Positions 7,711 to 17,299 of a stretch of 64,000 bases of DNA are shown in pieces; position 1 is the stretch's first letter, and every line of letters begins with the position of its first letter. Both the position numbers and the translations under genes were made by a program. The notes beneath the pieces are model-generated. The model saw only the letters and a program-made list of their open reading frames with translations. It was not told where the DNA came from and made no database searches. The stretch comes from Comamonadaceae bacterium (lineage in GTDB: Bacteria; Pseudomonadota; Gammaproteobacteria; Burkholderiales; Burkholderiaceae_C): positions 62,001-126,000 of the forward strand of contig JAACZV010000017.1 of the NCBI GenBank assembly GCA_009996515.1. Direction: 5' to 3'.

Positions 7711-10700
7711 TCAGTGGCCCTCCTTCTTCGTGGGTTCATCATCATCGATGCCGGGGTGGAAGGCGTGGGCCGAGGCGTCGACCTGGGCACGCAGCGCGGC
7801 CGCGCGGGCGCGGCGCTTCTCGGTGCCGGCGCGCAGCAGGCTGTAGAAGACCGGCGTCAGGAAGATGCCGAAGAAGGTCACGCCCAGCATGCCGGCGAAC
7901 ACGGCGATGCCCATGGCGCGGCGCATCTCGCTGCCGGCGCCGCTGCCCAGGATCAGCGGGATGACGCCGGCGCAGAAGGCGATGGACGTCATCAGGATGG
8001 GGCGCAGCCGCAGGCGGCAGGCCTCGATGACGGCGTCGCGGATGCTGCGGCCCTGCTCCTCAAGCTCCTTGGCGAACTCGACGATCAGGATGGCGTTCTT
8101 GCAGGCCAGGCCCACCAGCACCACCAGCGCCACTTGCGTGAAGATGTTGAGATCTCCCGCCTGCATGAAGGGTGGCAGGTGCGACAGCCAGACGCCGAAC
8201 AGCGCCGACAGGATGCACATGGGCACGATCAGGATGATGGCCAGCGGCAGGCTCCAGCTCTCGTACTGCGCGGCCAGCACCAGGATGACCAGCAGCACCG
8301 AGAACAGCAGCACGGCGGCCAGCGTGGGGATCTCGACGTTGAGCACCGGCACCGTGACGCTGCGCGTCAGGCGGTCCTGGTAGCTGAGGTCGGTGAACTC
8401 GTAGCCGAAGCCGCGCGGCAGGTTCTTCAGCAAGGCCTCGATCTCGGCCTCGGCCTGGCCGCTGGAGAAGCCGGGCTTGGGCGCGCCGTTGATGTCGGCC
8501 GACGGGAAGCCGTTGTAGCGCGTCACGCGCGTCGGGCCGAAGGTCGGCTCCACGCTCATCAGCGAGCCCAGCGGCACCATCTCGCCGGCCGCGTTGCGCG
8601 TCTTCAGCTGGGTGATGTCCTCGGCCTTGGCGCGGAACGGTGCGTCGGCCTGCACGATGACCTGGTAGGTCTTGCCGAACTTGGTGAAGTCGTTGACGTA
8701 CAGCGAGCCCAGGTTGATCTGCAGCGTGTCGTAGATGGAGCCCAGCGGCACGCCCATCTGCTTGGCCTTGGTGCGGTCCACGTTGGCGAACAGCTGCGGC
8801 ACGTTGATGTCGTAGTTGGAGTAGGGCGTGCCGATGGTGGTCTTGGGGTTGCCGTAGATCTGGCCCAGCGTGCCCCAGGTGGCGCCGTACAGCGCCTGCT
8901 CGCCCTGGCTGCTGCGGTCCTGCACCTGCACCTTGAAGCCGCCGGCGATGCCCAGGCCGTCCACCGGCGGCGGCGGCACGACGAACATGCGCGCGCCCTG
9001 GATCTGCTGGATGGCGCCGTTGACCTGGCCGAGGATGGCCTCCTTGCTCTTGTCGCGCGTTTTGCGCTTGTCGAAGCCCTCGAGGCCGAAGAACACGATG
9101 GCCTCGTTGGGCGAGGCCGAGAAGCCGGCGCCCGACAGGCCGGGGAAGGCCACCGAGTCGACGATGCCGGGCACCTTCAGCGCGATGTCGGTCATACGGC
9201 GCACGACCTCCTCGGTGCGGTCCAGGCTGGAGCCGGCGGGCAGCTGCACGATGCCGATCAGGTACTGCTTGTCCGGCGCGGGCACGAAGCCGCTGGGGAT
9301 GCGCGAGAACAGCAGCGCCGTCGCGCCCAGCAGCAGCGCGTAGACGACCAGCGCCAGCGACTTGCGCTTGAGGATGCCGGTCACGCCGCGGCCGTAGTCC
9401 TCGGAGCGGCGGTGGAAGAAGACGTTGAACCAGTGGAAGAAGCGGCCGAACACGCGGTCCATGCCCCGCATGACGGCGTCCTTGGGCGCGTCGTGCGGGC
9501 GCAGCAGGATGGCGGCGAGGGCCGGCGAGAGCGTCAGCGAGTTGAAGGCCGAGATCACCGTCGAGATCGCGATGGTGACGGCGAACTGCTTGTAGAACTG
9601 GCCCGACAGGCCCGGCACCAGCGTCAGCGGGATGAACACGGCGCACAGCACCAGCGCGATCGCGATGATGGGGCCCGAGACCTCGCGCATGGCCTTGACC
9701 GTCGCCTCATGCGGCGTCAGGCCGTCCTGGATGTTGCGCTCGACGTTCTCCACCACGACGATGGCGTCGTCCACGACGATGCCGATGGCCAGCACCAGGC
9801 CGAACAGCGTCAGCGTGTTGATGGAGAAGCCCAGCGCCAGCAGCACCGCGAAGGTGCCGACGATGGACACCGGCACGGCCACCAGCGGGATGATGGAGGC
9901 GCGCCAGGTCTGCAGGAACAGGATGACCACCAGCACCACCAGCGCCACCGCCTCGAAGAGGGTGCTGACCACCTTCTCGATGGAGGTCTGCACGAAGCGC
10001 GTCGGGTCGTAGACGATGTCGTAGTCCACGCCCTTGGGGAAGCCGGGCTTGAGCTTCTCCATGGTCTTGCGGACGTTGTCGGAGATCGCCAGCGCGTTGG
10101 AGCCGGGCGCCTGGAAGATGGCGATGGCCGCGGCTTCCTTGTTGTTCAGCAGGCTGCGCAGCGCATAGGTGTTGGCGCTGATCTCGACGCGGCCGACGTC
10201 CTTGACGCGCACCATGGCGCCGGTCCCGGTGTCGCTGCGCACGATGATGTCGCCGAACTCCTCCTCCGTGGCCAGGCGGCCCTGGGCGTTGATGGCGAGC
10301 TGGAAGTCGGTTCCCTTGGGCGACGGCGAGGCGCCGACGACGCCGGCCGCGACCTGGGTGTTCTGCTCGCGGATGGCGCCGACGACGTCGGCGGCCGTCA
10401 GGCCGCGCGCGGCCAGCTTCTGCGGGTCCAGCCAGACGCGCATCGCGTAGTCGCCGGCACCGAAGCTCAGCACCGAGCCCATGCCCGGGATGCGCAGCAG
10501 ATCGTCGCGCACGTTCAGCGTCGCGTAGTTGCGCAGGTAGAGCGCGTCGCGCGAGTTGTCCGGGCTGACCAGGTGGACCACCATGGTCAGGTTGGGCGCG
10601 GACTTCTCGGTCGTCACGCCTATGGTGCGCACGATGTCGGGCAGGCGCGGCAGCGCGCGGTTGATGCGGTTCTGCACCGCCGTCTCGGCGGCCTCGGGCG

Positions 10701-11001
10701 AGGTGCCGATCTTGAACGTGACCGTGAGGTTCATGCCGCCGTCGCCGGTGGCCTGGCTCTCGAAATACAGCACGTTCTCGAGGCCGTTGATCTGCTCCTC
10801 GAGCGGCGTGGCCACCGTCTCGGCGATGACGCGCGGGTTGGCGCCGGGGTACTGGGCGCGCACGACCACCTGCGGCGGCGCGACCTCGGGGTATTCCGAC
10901 ACCGGCAGCAGCGGGATGGCCAGCGCGCCGAGCAGGAAGATGAACAGCGACAGCACGGTCGCGAAGCGCGGCCGGTCGATGAAGAAGCGTGAGATGTCCA
11001 T
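7711..11001 (-). CDS. RND multidrug efflux pump, HAE1 family (MexF/OqxB-like)
   Basis: A 1096-residue inner membrane transporter with the AcrB architecture: MDISRFFIDRPRFA start, twelve membrane segments and two large periplasmic loops. The proton-relay aspartates are D411 and D412 in GIVVDDAIVVVENVER. GFVPAPDKQYLIGIVQLPAG after the eighth porter element resembles the MexF/BpeF/OqxB branch more than AcrB/MexB. It uses the proton gradient to drive drugs or solvents through the outer membrane factor. The adaptor gene ends 17 bases upstream and the outer membrane factor starts one base downstream, so all three components lie in one operon. Substrates cannot be assigned from sequence. Confidence 0.95.
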   Translation of the reverse strand: MDISRFFIDRPRFATVLSLFIFLLGALAIPLLPVSEYPEVAPPQVVVRAQYPGANPRVIAETVATPLEEQINGLENVLYFESQATGDGGMNLTVTFKIGTSPEAAETAVQNRINRALPRLPDIVRTIGVTTEKSAPNLTMVVHLVSPDNSRDALYLRNYATLNVRDDLLRIPGMGSVLSFGAGDYAMRVWLDPQKLAARGLTAADVVGAIREQNTQVAAGVVGASPSPKGTDFQLAINAQGRLATEEEFGDIIVRSDTGTGAMVRVKDVGRVEISANTYALRSLLNNKEAAAIAIFQAPGSNALAISDNVRKTMEKLKPGFPKGVDYDIVYDPTRFVQTSIEKVVSTLFEAVALVVLVVILFLQTWRASIIPLVAVPVSIVGTFAVLLALGFSINTLTLFGLVLAIGIVVDDAIVVVENVERNIQDGLTPHEATVKAMREVSGPIIAIALVLCAVFIPLTLVPGLSGQFYKQFAVTIAISTVISAFNSLTLSPALAAILLRPHDAPKDAVMRGMDRVFGRFFHWFNVFFHRRSEDYGRGVTGILKRKSLALVVYALLLGATALLFSRIPSGFVPAPDKQYLIGIVQLPAGSSLDRTEEVVRRMTDIALKVPGIVDSVAFPGLSGAGFSASPNEAIVFFGLEGFDKRKTRDKSKEAILGQVNGAIQQIQGARMFVVPPPPVDGLGIAGGFKVQVQDRSSQGEQALYGATWGTLGQIYGNPKTTIGTPYSNYDINVPQLFANVDRTKAKQMGVPLGSIYDTLQINLGSLYVNDFTKFGKTYQVIVQADAPFRAKAEDITQLKTRNAAGEMVPLGSLMSVEPTFGPTRVTRYNGFPSADINGAPKPGFSSGQAEAEIEALLKNLPRGFGYEFTDLSYQDRLTRSVTVPVLNVEIPTLAAVLLFSVLLVILVLAAQYESWSLPLAIILIVPMCILSALFGVWLSHLPPFMQAGDLNIFTQVALVVLVGLACKNAILIVEFAKELEEQGRSIRDAVIEACRLRLRPILMTSIAFCAGVIPLILGSGAGSEMRRAMGIAVFAGMLGVTFFGIFLTPVFYSLLRAGTEKRRARAAALRAQVDASAHAFHPGIDDDEPTKKEGH

Positions 11002-11018
11002 GGGCTACCGCCTTGGGA

Positions 11019-12209
11019 TTACTTCGAGGCGGCGGAGGCCGGAGCAGCGGCGGGCGCGGCGCCCGGCTGGCCCTGCGGCGCGGCCGGGATGGGCATGCCG
11101 TTGGCGTCGACCTTCAGCACCTGGGGCGTGACCGGCGCGCCGGGGAAGGCGCGCAGCAGGCCGTCCACGATGACCAGTTCGCCGGCCTTGACGCCCTCGA
11201 CGACGCGCATGCCGTCGATCAGCGCGCCCGGCGTGACGGGGCGCGGCTGCACGATGTTGTTGGCACCGACGATGAGGACGATCTTGCGCGTCTGGTCGGT
11301 CGTGATGGCGCGGTCGGGGACGACGACGCCGGGGTAGCTGCCGCTGCCGCCGAGCTTGACGCGGGCATACAGGCCCGGCGTGAACTGGCCCGCCTTGTTG
11401 TCGAACACCGCGCGGGCGCGGATGGTGGCCGTGGCCGGGTTGAGGCGGTTGTCGACGAAGTCCAGCCTGCCGGTGTGCGGGTAGCCCTGCTCATTGGACA
11501 GGCCCATCTGCACGGCCGTCTGCACCGGCTTGCTCATGCGCATGTACTTCAGGTAAGTGGCCTCGCTGGCGTCGAAATAGGCATAGACCTTGTCGCTGGA
11601 GACCAGCGTGGTCAGCACCGGGTCGCCCACGCCGACGAGGTTGCCGGGCGTGACGTTGGCGCGCGAGGTGCGGCCGGACACCGGTGCCGTCACGTTGGCG
11701 TACTCGACGCTGAGCCTGGCCTGCACCAGCGCGGCCTCGGCGGCCTTCTGGCTGGCCTCGGCGCTGCGCAGCGCGGCGCGCAGCTGGTCGATCTCCTGCT
11801 GGCTGACGGCGTTGACGCTGACCAGCTTCTCGGAGCGGGCCAGGTCGGCGCGCGCCAGCTCGGCCTGGGTCTTGGCCGCCGCGATCTGCGCCTCGGCGCG
11901 GGCGACCTCGGCCTTGAAGCCGCGGGCATCGATGCTGAACAGCGGGTCGCCCTTGCGGACGAGCTGGCCTTCCTTGAAGCGCACCGCCTCCACGGTGCCG
12001 GCCACGCGGGAACGCACCTCCACCGTGTCGGGCGCCTCCAGGCGGGCGGTGAATTCGTCGAATTCCTGCACTTCGCGCTGTGTGGCCGGCGCCACGGACA
12101 CGGGCGGCGGGCCGCCGTGGCCGGCGGCGCCGTCCGGCTTCTGGCCGCAGGCGGCGAGCAGGGCGGCAACGAGGGGGATCAGGGTCAGGGCCAGGTTTTT
12201 CTTCGTCAT
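11019..12209 (-). CDS. RND periplasmic adaptor lipoprotein (MexE/OqxA-like)
   Basis: A 396-residue membrane fusion protein. The signal peptide ends in LLAAC with acylated C21; the lipoyl half-motifs are VRSRVAGTVEAVRFKEG and VTAPVSGRTSR, separated by an alpha-helical hairpin (residues about 100-165), then a beta-barrel and a membrane-proximal domain. It bridges the pump and the outer membrane factor. The ATG at 12209 is preceded by GGAG at a good distance, whereas the frame upstream of it has no signal-peptide character. It is the first gene of the efflux operon; no transcriptional regulator gene is adjacent. Confidence 0.95.
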   Translation of the reverse strand: MTKKNLALTLIPLVAALLAACGQKPDGAAGHGGPPPVSVAPATQREVQEFDEFTARLEAPDTVEVRSRVAGTVEAVRFKEGQLVRKGDPLFSIDARGFKAEVARAEAQIAAAKTQAELARADLARSEKLVSVNAVSQQEIDQLRAALRSAEASQKAAEAALVQARLSVEYANVTAPVSGRTSRANVTPGNLVGVGDPVLTTLVSSDKVYAYFDASEATYLKYMRMSKPVQTAVQMGLSNEQGYPHTGRLDFVDNRLNPATATIRARAVFDNKAGQFTPGLYARVKLGGSGSYPGVVVPDRAITTDQTRKIVLIVGANNIVQPRPVTPGALIDGMRVVEGVKAGELVIVDGLLRAFPGAPVTPQVLKVDANGMPIPAAPQGQPGAAPAAAPASAASK

Positions 12210-12293
12210 GGAGGGCTCCGAGGGCAAGGCGGCGACTGTAAGCATTTCGCGTCCCGCTTCGTCACCCCAAACCTGAAGGCCCGCTCAAGCTGC

Positions 12294-12308
12294 TGACATT
12301 TCTTGTCA
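12294..12308. promoter_or_regulatory. candidate operator/promoter of the efflux operon
   Basis: TGACA-TTTCT-TGTCA is a perfect inverted repeat with a five-base spacer, about 85 bases upstream of the adaptor ATG. Read on the minus strand it includes TTGACA, a perfect -35 hexamer, so a bound regulator would block the promoter. The -10 box is not obvious. The regulator would have to be encoded elsewhere. Confidence 0.45.
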
Positions 12309-12326
12309 ACAGCCGCGAGACGTGTA

Positions 12327-12360
12327 CGAAAAAGCCGCCGGGCTCGAAAGCGCGGCGGCT
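12327..12360 (-). terminator. intrinsic terminator of the POT transporter gene
   Basis: On the minus strand AGCCGCCG and CGGCGGCT arms (12333-12360) form a hairpin followed by a run of five T, 48 bases after the transporter stop codon. It separates the transporter from the efflux operon downstream. Confidence 0.85.
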
Positions 12361-12407
12361 TGGCTGTTACACGCGGGTTTCATGACCCGCGCATGTCGTG
12401 CATCCCT

Positions 12408-13973
12408 TCAGTGCACGCCGTGCATCCACTTCTTCATCAGCGGCGTCATGGCCATCAGCACCACACCGGCGCCGATGGGGATGATGGTGAAGATCAGGAA
12501 GAACACCGACATCGAGTAGGTCGACGAGATGTGGTCGATGTAGGCGCCGGTGGAGCCGGCGATCTTGTTGGCGATGGCGGAGTTCAGGAACCAGACGCCG
12601 AACATCAGGCCCAGCAGACGCGTCGGCGCCAGCTTGGAGATGTAGGACAGGCCCACCGGCGACAGGCACAGCTCGCCCATGGTGTGGAACAGATAGGCCA
12701 GCGACAGGAACATCATGCTGACCTGGGCCGTCTTGGCGCCCTGCGGGATGCCGGCCGAGCCATAGGACAGCACGGCAAAGCCCAGGCCCAGCAGCACCAG
12801 GCCGGTGCCGAACTTGACCGGGCCGGACGGGTTCCAGTGCTTCTCCCACATCTTGGAGAACATGGGCGCCAGCACGACGATGAAGAAGCTGTTCAGCACG
12901 CCGAACCAGGTGGCGGGCACCTCGCTCTGCTCCATCGCGAACTCGCGGCCCAGCATCCACAGGCACAGGCCCCAGATGATGGCGAAGGCGACGGCCAGCG
13001 ACAGGTTGGCCATCGCGTACTTGCCGCCGGTGGAGCGGTAGAGCTTGAACAGCAGCCAGGACAGGATGGCCGCCGGGATCAGCGTCATGGCCGTGTTGAC
13101 GACCTTGAAGATGAAGCCGCTGGTGCCGACCAGCGAGCGGTCGGTGTAGTCGGCCGCGAAGATGGTCATGGAGCCGCCGGCCTGCTCGAAGGCGAACCAG
13201 AAGAAGATCGTGAAGAAGGAGAACACGAAGATGGCCTTCAGGCGGTCGGCCACCACATGGGCGGGCGTGTCGTCGGCCTGGGCCGCGATCGCCTTCTTGG
13301 CCGCATCGACCTTGTCGCCTATGGTGCCGAACAGGCCCTGGCTGAGCCAGAACTGGATGGCGCCCAGGATCATGAACAGGCCCGCCAGACCGAAGCCCAG
13401 GTTCCAGGAGATCTTCTCGCCGATGTAGCCGCACAGCGAGATGCCGAAGAAGGCGCCGGCGTTCACGCCCATGTAGAACAGCGTGTAGCCGCCGTCACGG
13501 GCGCCCTCGTTGTCCTTGCCGTAGAGCTGGCCGACGATGGCCGAGATGTTGGGCTTGAACAGGCCCGTGCCCAGCACCACCAGCCCCAGGCCCAGGTAGA
13601 AGCTGGGCAGCGTGTCCATGAACAGCGCGATGTGGCCGGCCGCGATGATGAAGCCCCCCAGCAGCACCGAGCGGCGCGTGCCCAGCAGCCGGTCGGCCAC
13701 GTAGCCGCCCAGGATGGGCGTCAGATAGGCCAGCATGGTGTACCAGCCGTAGAGGTTGGTCGCGTCGGCGCGGCTCCAGCCCCAGCCGCCCTTGCTGGCC
13801 TCGGTGATCAGGAAGAGCACCAGCAGCGCGCGCATGCCGTAGTAGGAGAAGCGCTCCCACATCTCGGTGAAGAAGAGCACGAAGAGCTGGTTGGGCTGGC
13901 CGAGTATGGTCGCCGGGGCGGCCGCTGCACGGCCGGACGCGGCCGGGTCGGCCACGGGGGAGGTGGTAGTCAC
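12408..13973 (-). CDS. POT-family proton-dependent oligopeptide transporter
   Basis: A 521-residue membrane protein with about fourteen hydrophobic segments. FFTEMWERFSYYGMRALL near residues 34-51 is the ExxERFxYY signature of PTR2/POT transporters, and GGYVADRLLGTRRSVLLGG follows as the second family motif. These proteins import di- and tripeptides with protons (DtpA-like). The start appears to be GTG at 13973, since the codon is CAC on the given strand; the next ATG falls within the conserved region. It lies downstream of exonuclease III on the same strand with a hairpin in the 138-base gap. It is terminated by the stem-loop at 12327-12360. Confidence 0.92.
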   Translation of the reverse strand: MTTTSPVADPAASGRAAAAPATILGQPNQLFVLFFTEMWERFSYYGMRALLVLFLITEASKGGWGWSRADATNLYGWYTMLAYLTPILGGYVADRLLGTRRSVLLGGFIIAAGHIALFMDTLPSFYLGLGLVVLGTGLFKPNISAIVGQLYGKDNEGARDGGYTLFYMGVNAGAFFGISLCGYIGEKISWNLGFGLAGLFMILGAIQFWLSQGLFGTIGDKVDAAKKAIAAQADDTPAHVVADRLKAIFVFSFFTIFFWFAFEQAGGSMTIFAADYTDRSLVGTSGFIFKVVNTAMTLIPAAILSWLLFKLYRSTGGKYAMANLSLAVAFAIIWGLCLWMLGREFAMEQSEVPATWFGVLNSFFIVVLAPMFSKMWEKHWNPSGPVKFGTGLVLLGLGFAVLSYGSAGIPQGAKTAQVSMMFLSLAYLFHTMGELCLSPVGLSYISKLAPTRLLGLMFGVWFLNSAIANKIAGSTGAYIDHISSTYSMSVFFLIFTIIPIGAGVVLMAMTPLMKKWMHGVH

Positions 13974-14069
13974 GTCAGTCGTTCCAGGTGAAACCGCAGG
14001 AGGCAGGCGGTGGCCCGCCGCGGAAGGCCGGGATTGTCCCCGCCGCCAGGCGTTTTTCAGGCGCCGGGA

Positions 14070-14089
14070 CCCCAGGGATTGCCCTGGGG
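14070..14089. terminator. hairpin between exonuclease III and the POT gene
   Basis: CCCCAGGG-ATTG-CCCTGGGG is a perfect eight-base-pair stem, 23 bases after the exonuclease III stop. A second palindrome, GGCGGCGCGCCGCC (14088-14101), abuts it. There is no clear T run, so it is at best a weak terminator or mRNA-stabilising structure. Confidence 0.4.
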
Positions 14090-14111
14090 CGGCGCGCCGC
14101 CGGCGGCGGCG

Positions 14112-14894
14112 TCAGAGGGTGAAGTCGTAGTCGATGGTCAGCGGCGCATGGTCGCTGAACAGCTGGCCGGTGTAGATGGCCTCGCGCCGGGCCAGCGCGG
14201 CGACACCGGGGGTGGCGAGGTGGTAGTCCAGCCGCCACCCGACGTTGTTGGCGCGGGCGTTGCCGCGGTTGCTCCACCAGGTGTACTGCTCCGCCGCCGG
14301 GTTCAGCGTGCGGAACACGTCGACCAGGCCGCCCTCGTCCAGCAGCTTGGTCATCCAGGCGCGCTCCTCGGGCAGAAAGCCGCTGTTCTTCTGGTTGCCG
14401 CGCCAGTTCTTCAGGTCGATTTCCTTGTGCGCGATGTTGACGTCGGCGACGAGGATGAACTCGCGCTCGCCCTTCATCGCCATCAGCTGCGGGTAGACGG
14501 CGTCCAGGAAGCGGTACTTGACGGCCTGGCGCTCCTCGCCGCTGGTGCCGCTGGGGAAATAGACGCTGATCAGGCTGAGCTTGCGGCCGGGCTTGTCGAA
14601 GCGCTTCTCTATCCAGCGGCCCTCGCTGTCGAACTCGGCGATGCCCAGCCCGGTGACGACCTCGCTGGGCTCTTCCTTGGTGTACAGGCCCACGCCCGAG
14701 TAGCCCTTCTTCTCGGCGTAGTGGAAATGGCCGTCGAGCTTGTCGCAGCGGCGGAACTTGGCCTCGACGACGTCGGCCTGGGCCTTGAGTTCCTGCACGC
14801 CGACGGCGTCGGCCTGCTGCTGGTCCAGCCAGTCGAAAAAGCCCTTGCTGGCGGCGGAGCGCACGCCGTTGAGGTTGGCGGTGATGAATCGCAT
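14112..14894 (-). CDS. xth: exodeoxyribonuclease III (AP endonuclease)
   Basis: A 260-residue member of the EEP nuclease superfamily. All catalytic blocks are visible: FITANLNGVRSA with the active-site Asn, VGVQELKAQ with the metal-binding Glu, GYSGVGLYTK, ILVADVNIAHKEID with Asp and Asn, RLDYHLAT and the final SDHAPLTIDY. It incises abasic sites and degrades 3' ends in base excision repair. The ATG at 14894 begins exactly at the conserved MRFITANLNG; the open frame upstream is not conserved-looking. It is divergent from the TonB-dependent receptor gene with 110 bases between them. Confidence 0.96.
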   Translation of the reverse strand: MRFITANLNGVRSAASKGFFDWLDQQQADAVGVQELKAQADVVEAKFRRCDKLDGHFHYAEKKGYSGVGLYTKEEPSEVVTGLGIAEFDSEGRWIEKRFDKPGRKLSLISVYFPSGTSGEERQAVKYRFLDAVYPQLMAMKGEREFILVADVNIAHKEIDLKNWRGNQKNSGFLPEERAWMTKLLDEGGLVDVFRTLNPAAEQYTWWSNRGNARANNVGWRLDYHLATPGVAALARREAIYTGQLFSDHAPLTIDYDFTL

Positions 14895-15004
14895 GGCGGC
14901 GGAGTATGGCAGCGCCGGCCGCAGCGGCCGCGCAACACCGCAGGCGACGCCGCCGGCCCCGGCGCGCAGAATCGTTCGCACCCCCAACCCTCCACCGTCA
15001 AGCC

Positions 15005-17230
15005 ATGCAGCACCTCACGCATCGTCCGTCCCTGCTGGCGCTGGCCCTGGCCGCCGCCTTCCCCGCGCTGGCCCTGGCGCAGGCCGCGAGCGAGACCAAG
15101 GACCGCAGCCAGCTCGAGACCGTCGTCATCACGGCGGAGCGGCGTGCCGAGAACATCAACGAGGTGCCGACGGCGGTCAGCGCCATCGCCGGCGAGAAGC
15201 TGGACGTGCTGGCCTCCGGCGGCCAGGACGTGCGCTTCCTGTCGGGGCGGGTGCCCAGCCTGAACATCGAATCCAGCTTCGGCCGCGCCTTCCCGCGCTT
15301 CTACATCCGCGGCTATGGCAACACGGACTTCCGCCTCAACGCGTCGCAGCCGGTGTCGCTGATCTATGACGACGTGGTGCAGGAGAACCCCATCCTGAAG
15401 GGCTTCCCGGTGTTCGACCTCAAGGCCGTCGAGGTGGTGGCCGGCCCGCAGGGCACGCTGTACGGCCGCAACACGCCGGCCGGCGTCGTCAAGTTCGAGT
15501 CCGAGCCGCCCGTCCTCAAGCGCCAGGAGGGCTTCGTCAACCTCTCCTACGGCAGCCGCGGCTCGGCCAACGTGGACGGCGCCTTCAACATCCCGCTGGG
15601 CCCCGAATGGGCGGCGCGCATCTCGGCCCAGGTGCAGCGCCGCGACAACTGGGTGACCAACACGGCGCCCAAGATCCAGACCGACAAGACCGAAGGCTAT
15701 GACGACCGCGCCGTGCGCGTGCAGCTGCTCTACCAGCCGAACAAGGACTTCTCGGCGCTGTTCAACCTGCACAACCGCGAGCTGGACGGCAGCCCGCGGC
15801 TGTTCCGCGCCAACATCATCAAGCCCGGCACCAACGACCTGGTGGACGGCTTCGACCCGGCCAAGGCCGCCTTCGACGGCAGGAACGAGCAGCGCCTGCA
15901 CGCCACCGGCGGCAATGCGCGGCTGCGCTGGACGCTGGGCGACGTGACGCTGCACTCCATCACCGCGCTGGAGACCGTGCAGCCCTACTCGCGCGGCGAC
16001 GTCGACGGCGGCTACGGCGCCTCCTATGCGCCGCCCTATGGCCCGGGCTTCATCCCGTTCTCGTCCGAGACCTCCGACGCGCTGCACGGCCACCGCCAGT
16101 TCAGCCAGGAGTTCCGTGCCGAGTTCAACCCGGCCGGCCCGCTGCGCTACCAGGGCGGCGTCTACTTCTTCGACGAGCGCTACACCGTCGAGAGCGCCAA
16201 CTACGACACCCTCTTCGGCGGCCCCACGACGTCGGCCCGCACCCGCCAGACCAACCAGGCCTATGCGCTGTTCGGCTCCGTCAACTACGACGTCAGCCCC
16301 GAGTTCAAGCTGCGCGGCGGCCTGCGCTACACGCACGACAAGAAGTCGCTGGCCACCGAGTCCAAGGACGTGCCGCTGGACACCTCCAACGGCCTGTCGG
16401 CCCAGACCTCGGACTCCAAAGTGACCTGGGACCTGGCCGGCACCTATGCGCTGGCCAAGGGTGCCAATCTGTACGCCCGCGTCGGCACCGGCTTCCGCGG
16501 CGCGGCCATCCTGCCGGCCTCGGCCTTCGGCCCGCTGTCCACGGCCAAGCAGGAGACGCTGACCTCCTACGAGATCGGCGTGAAGAGCGACCTCTGGGAC
16601 CGCCGCGCCCGGCTGTCGGCCAGCCTGTTCAGCTACCAGGTCAAGGGCCTGCAGCTCACCGAGGTGGGCGGCGGCGGCAACAGCAACACCGTCAAGAGCG
16701 CCGCCAAGGCGCGCGGCCAGGGCGTGGAGCTCAACCTCGAGCTGCTGCCCATCAACAGCCTCTTCATCACGCTGGGCGGCAGCTTCAACGACGCCAAGAT
16801 CCGCGACCCCAACCTCATCGTGGCCGGCTGCGGCGGCGGCTGCACGGTGACCAACCGCCCGGCCGGCGGCGGCGAGTTCTACATCGACGGCAACCAGCTG
16901 CCGCAGGCGCCGCGCTGGACCGCCAACCTGACGGCCCGCTACACCTGGCCGCTGGCCGATGGCAGCGAGGTCTATGTCTACACCGACTGGGCCTACCGCT
17001 CCAGCGTCAACTTCTTCCTCTACCAGTCCACCGAGTTCACCGGCAAGCCGCTCACCGAGGGCGGCCTGCGCCTGGGCTATGTGTTCGGCAACGGCAAGTA
17101 CGAGGTGGCCGGTTTCGTGCGCAACCTCACCAACCAGATCCGCGTGACCGGCGCCATCGACTTCAACAACCTGACCGGCTTCATCAACGACCCGCGCACC
17201 TATGGTGCGCAGTTCAAGGCATCGTTCTGA
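15005..17230 (+). CDS. TonB-dependent outer membrane receptor
   Basis: A 741-residue protein with a Sec signal peptide (residues 1-27, ending FPALALAQA), a TonB-box-like QLETVVITAERR near residue 36, a plug domain (about 45-160, with YIRGYGN and VEVVAGPQGTLYGRNTPAGVV) and a 22-strand barrel that ends in GAQFKASF with terminal Phe. The plug and spacing resemble the FyuA/pesticin-receptor branch often seen for siderophores and other ligands. The ATG at 15005 is chosen for the signal peptide. It stands alone between exonuclease III and pyrE, so the ligand is not indicated by its neighbours and no Fur box is visible upstream. Confidence 0.93.
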   Translation: MQHLTHRPSLLALALAAAFPALALAQAASETKDRSQLETVVITAERRAENINEVPTAVSAIAGEKLDVLASGGQDVRFLSGRVPSLNIESSFGRAFPRFYIRGYGNTDFRLNASQPVSLIYDDVVQENPILKGFPVFDLKAVEVVAGPQGTLYGRNTPAGVVKFESEPPVLKRQEGFVNLSYGSRGSANVDGAFNIPLGPEWAARISAQVQRRDNWVTNTAPKIQTDKTEGYDDRAVRVQLLYQPNKDFSALFNLHNRELDGSPRLFRANIIKPGTNDLVDGFDPAKAAFDGRNEQRLHATGGNARLRWTLGDVTLHSITALETVQPYSRGDVDGGYGASYAPPYGPGFIPFSSETSDALHGHRQFSQEFRAEFNPAGPLRYQGGVYFFDERYTVESANYDTLFGGPTTSARTRQTNQAYALFGSVNYDVSPEFKLRGGLRYTHDKKSLATESKDVPLDTSNGLSAQTSDSKVTWDLAGTYALAKGANLYARVGTGFRGAAILPASAFGPLSTAKQETLTSYEIGVKSDLWDRRARLSASLFSYQVKGLQLTEVGGGGNSNTVKSAAKARGQGVELNLELLPINSLFITLGGSFNDAKIRDPNLIVAGCGGGCTVTNRPAGGGEFYIDGNQLPQAPRWTANLTARYTWPLADGSEVYVYTDWAYRSSVNFFLYQSTEFTGKPLTEGGLRLGYVFGNGKYEVAGFVRNLTNQIRVTGAIDFNNLTGFINDPRTYGAQFKASF

Positions 17231-17299
17231 GGGCCGGCGCCAGGCGGCCGGGCTCTTCCCTGAGTGCCCGGCCGTTGGCCGGCCCCTAGAATCTTTGCC

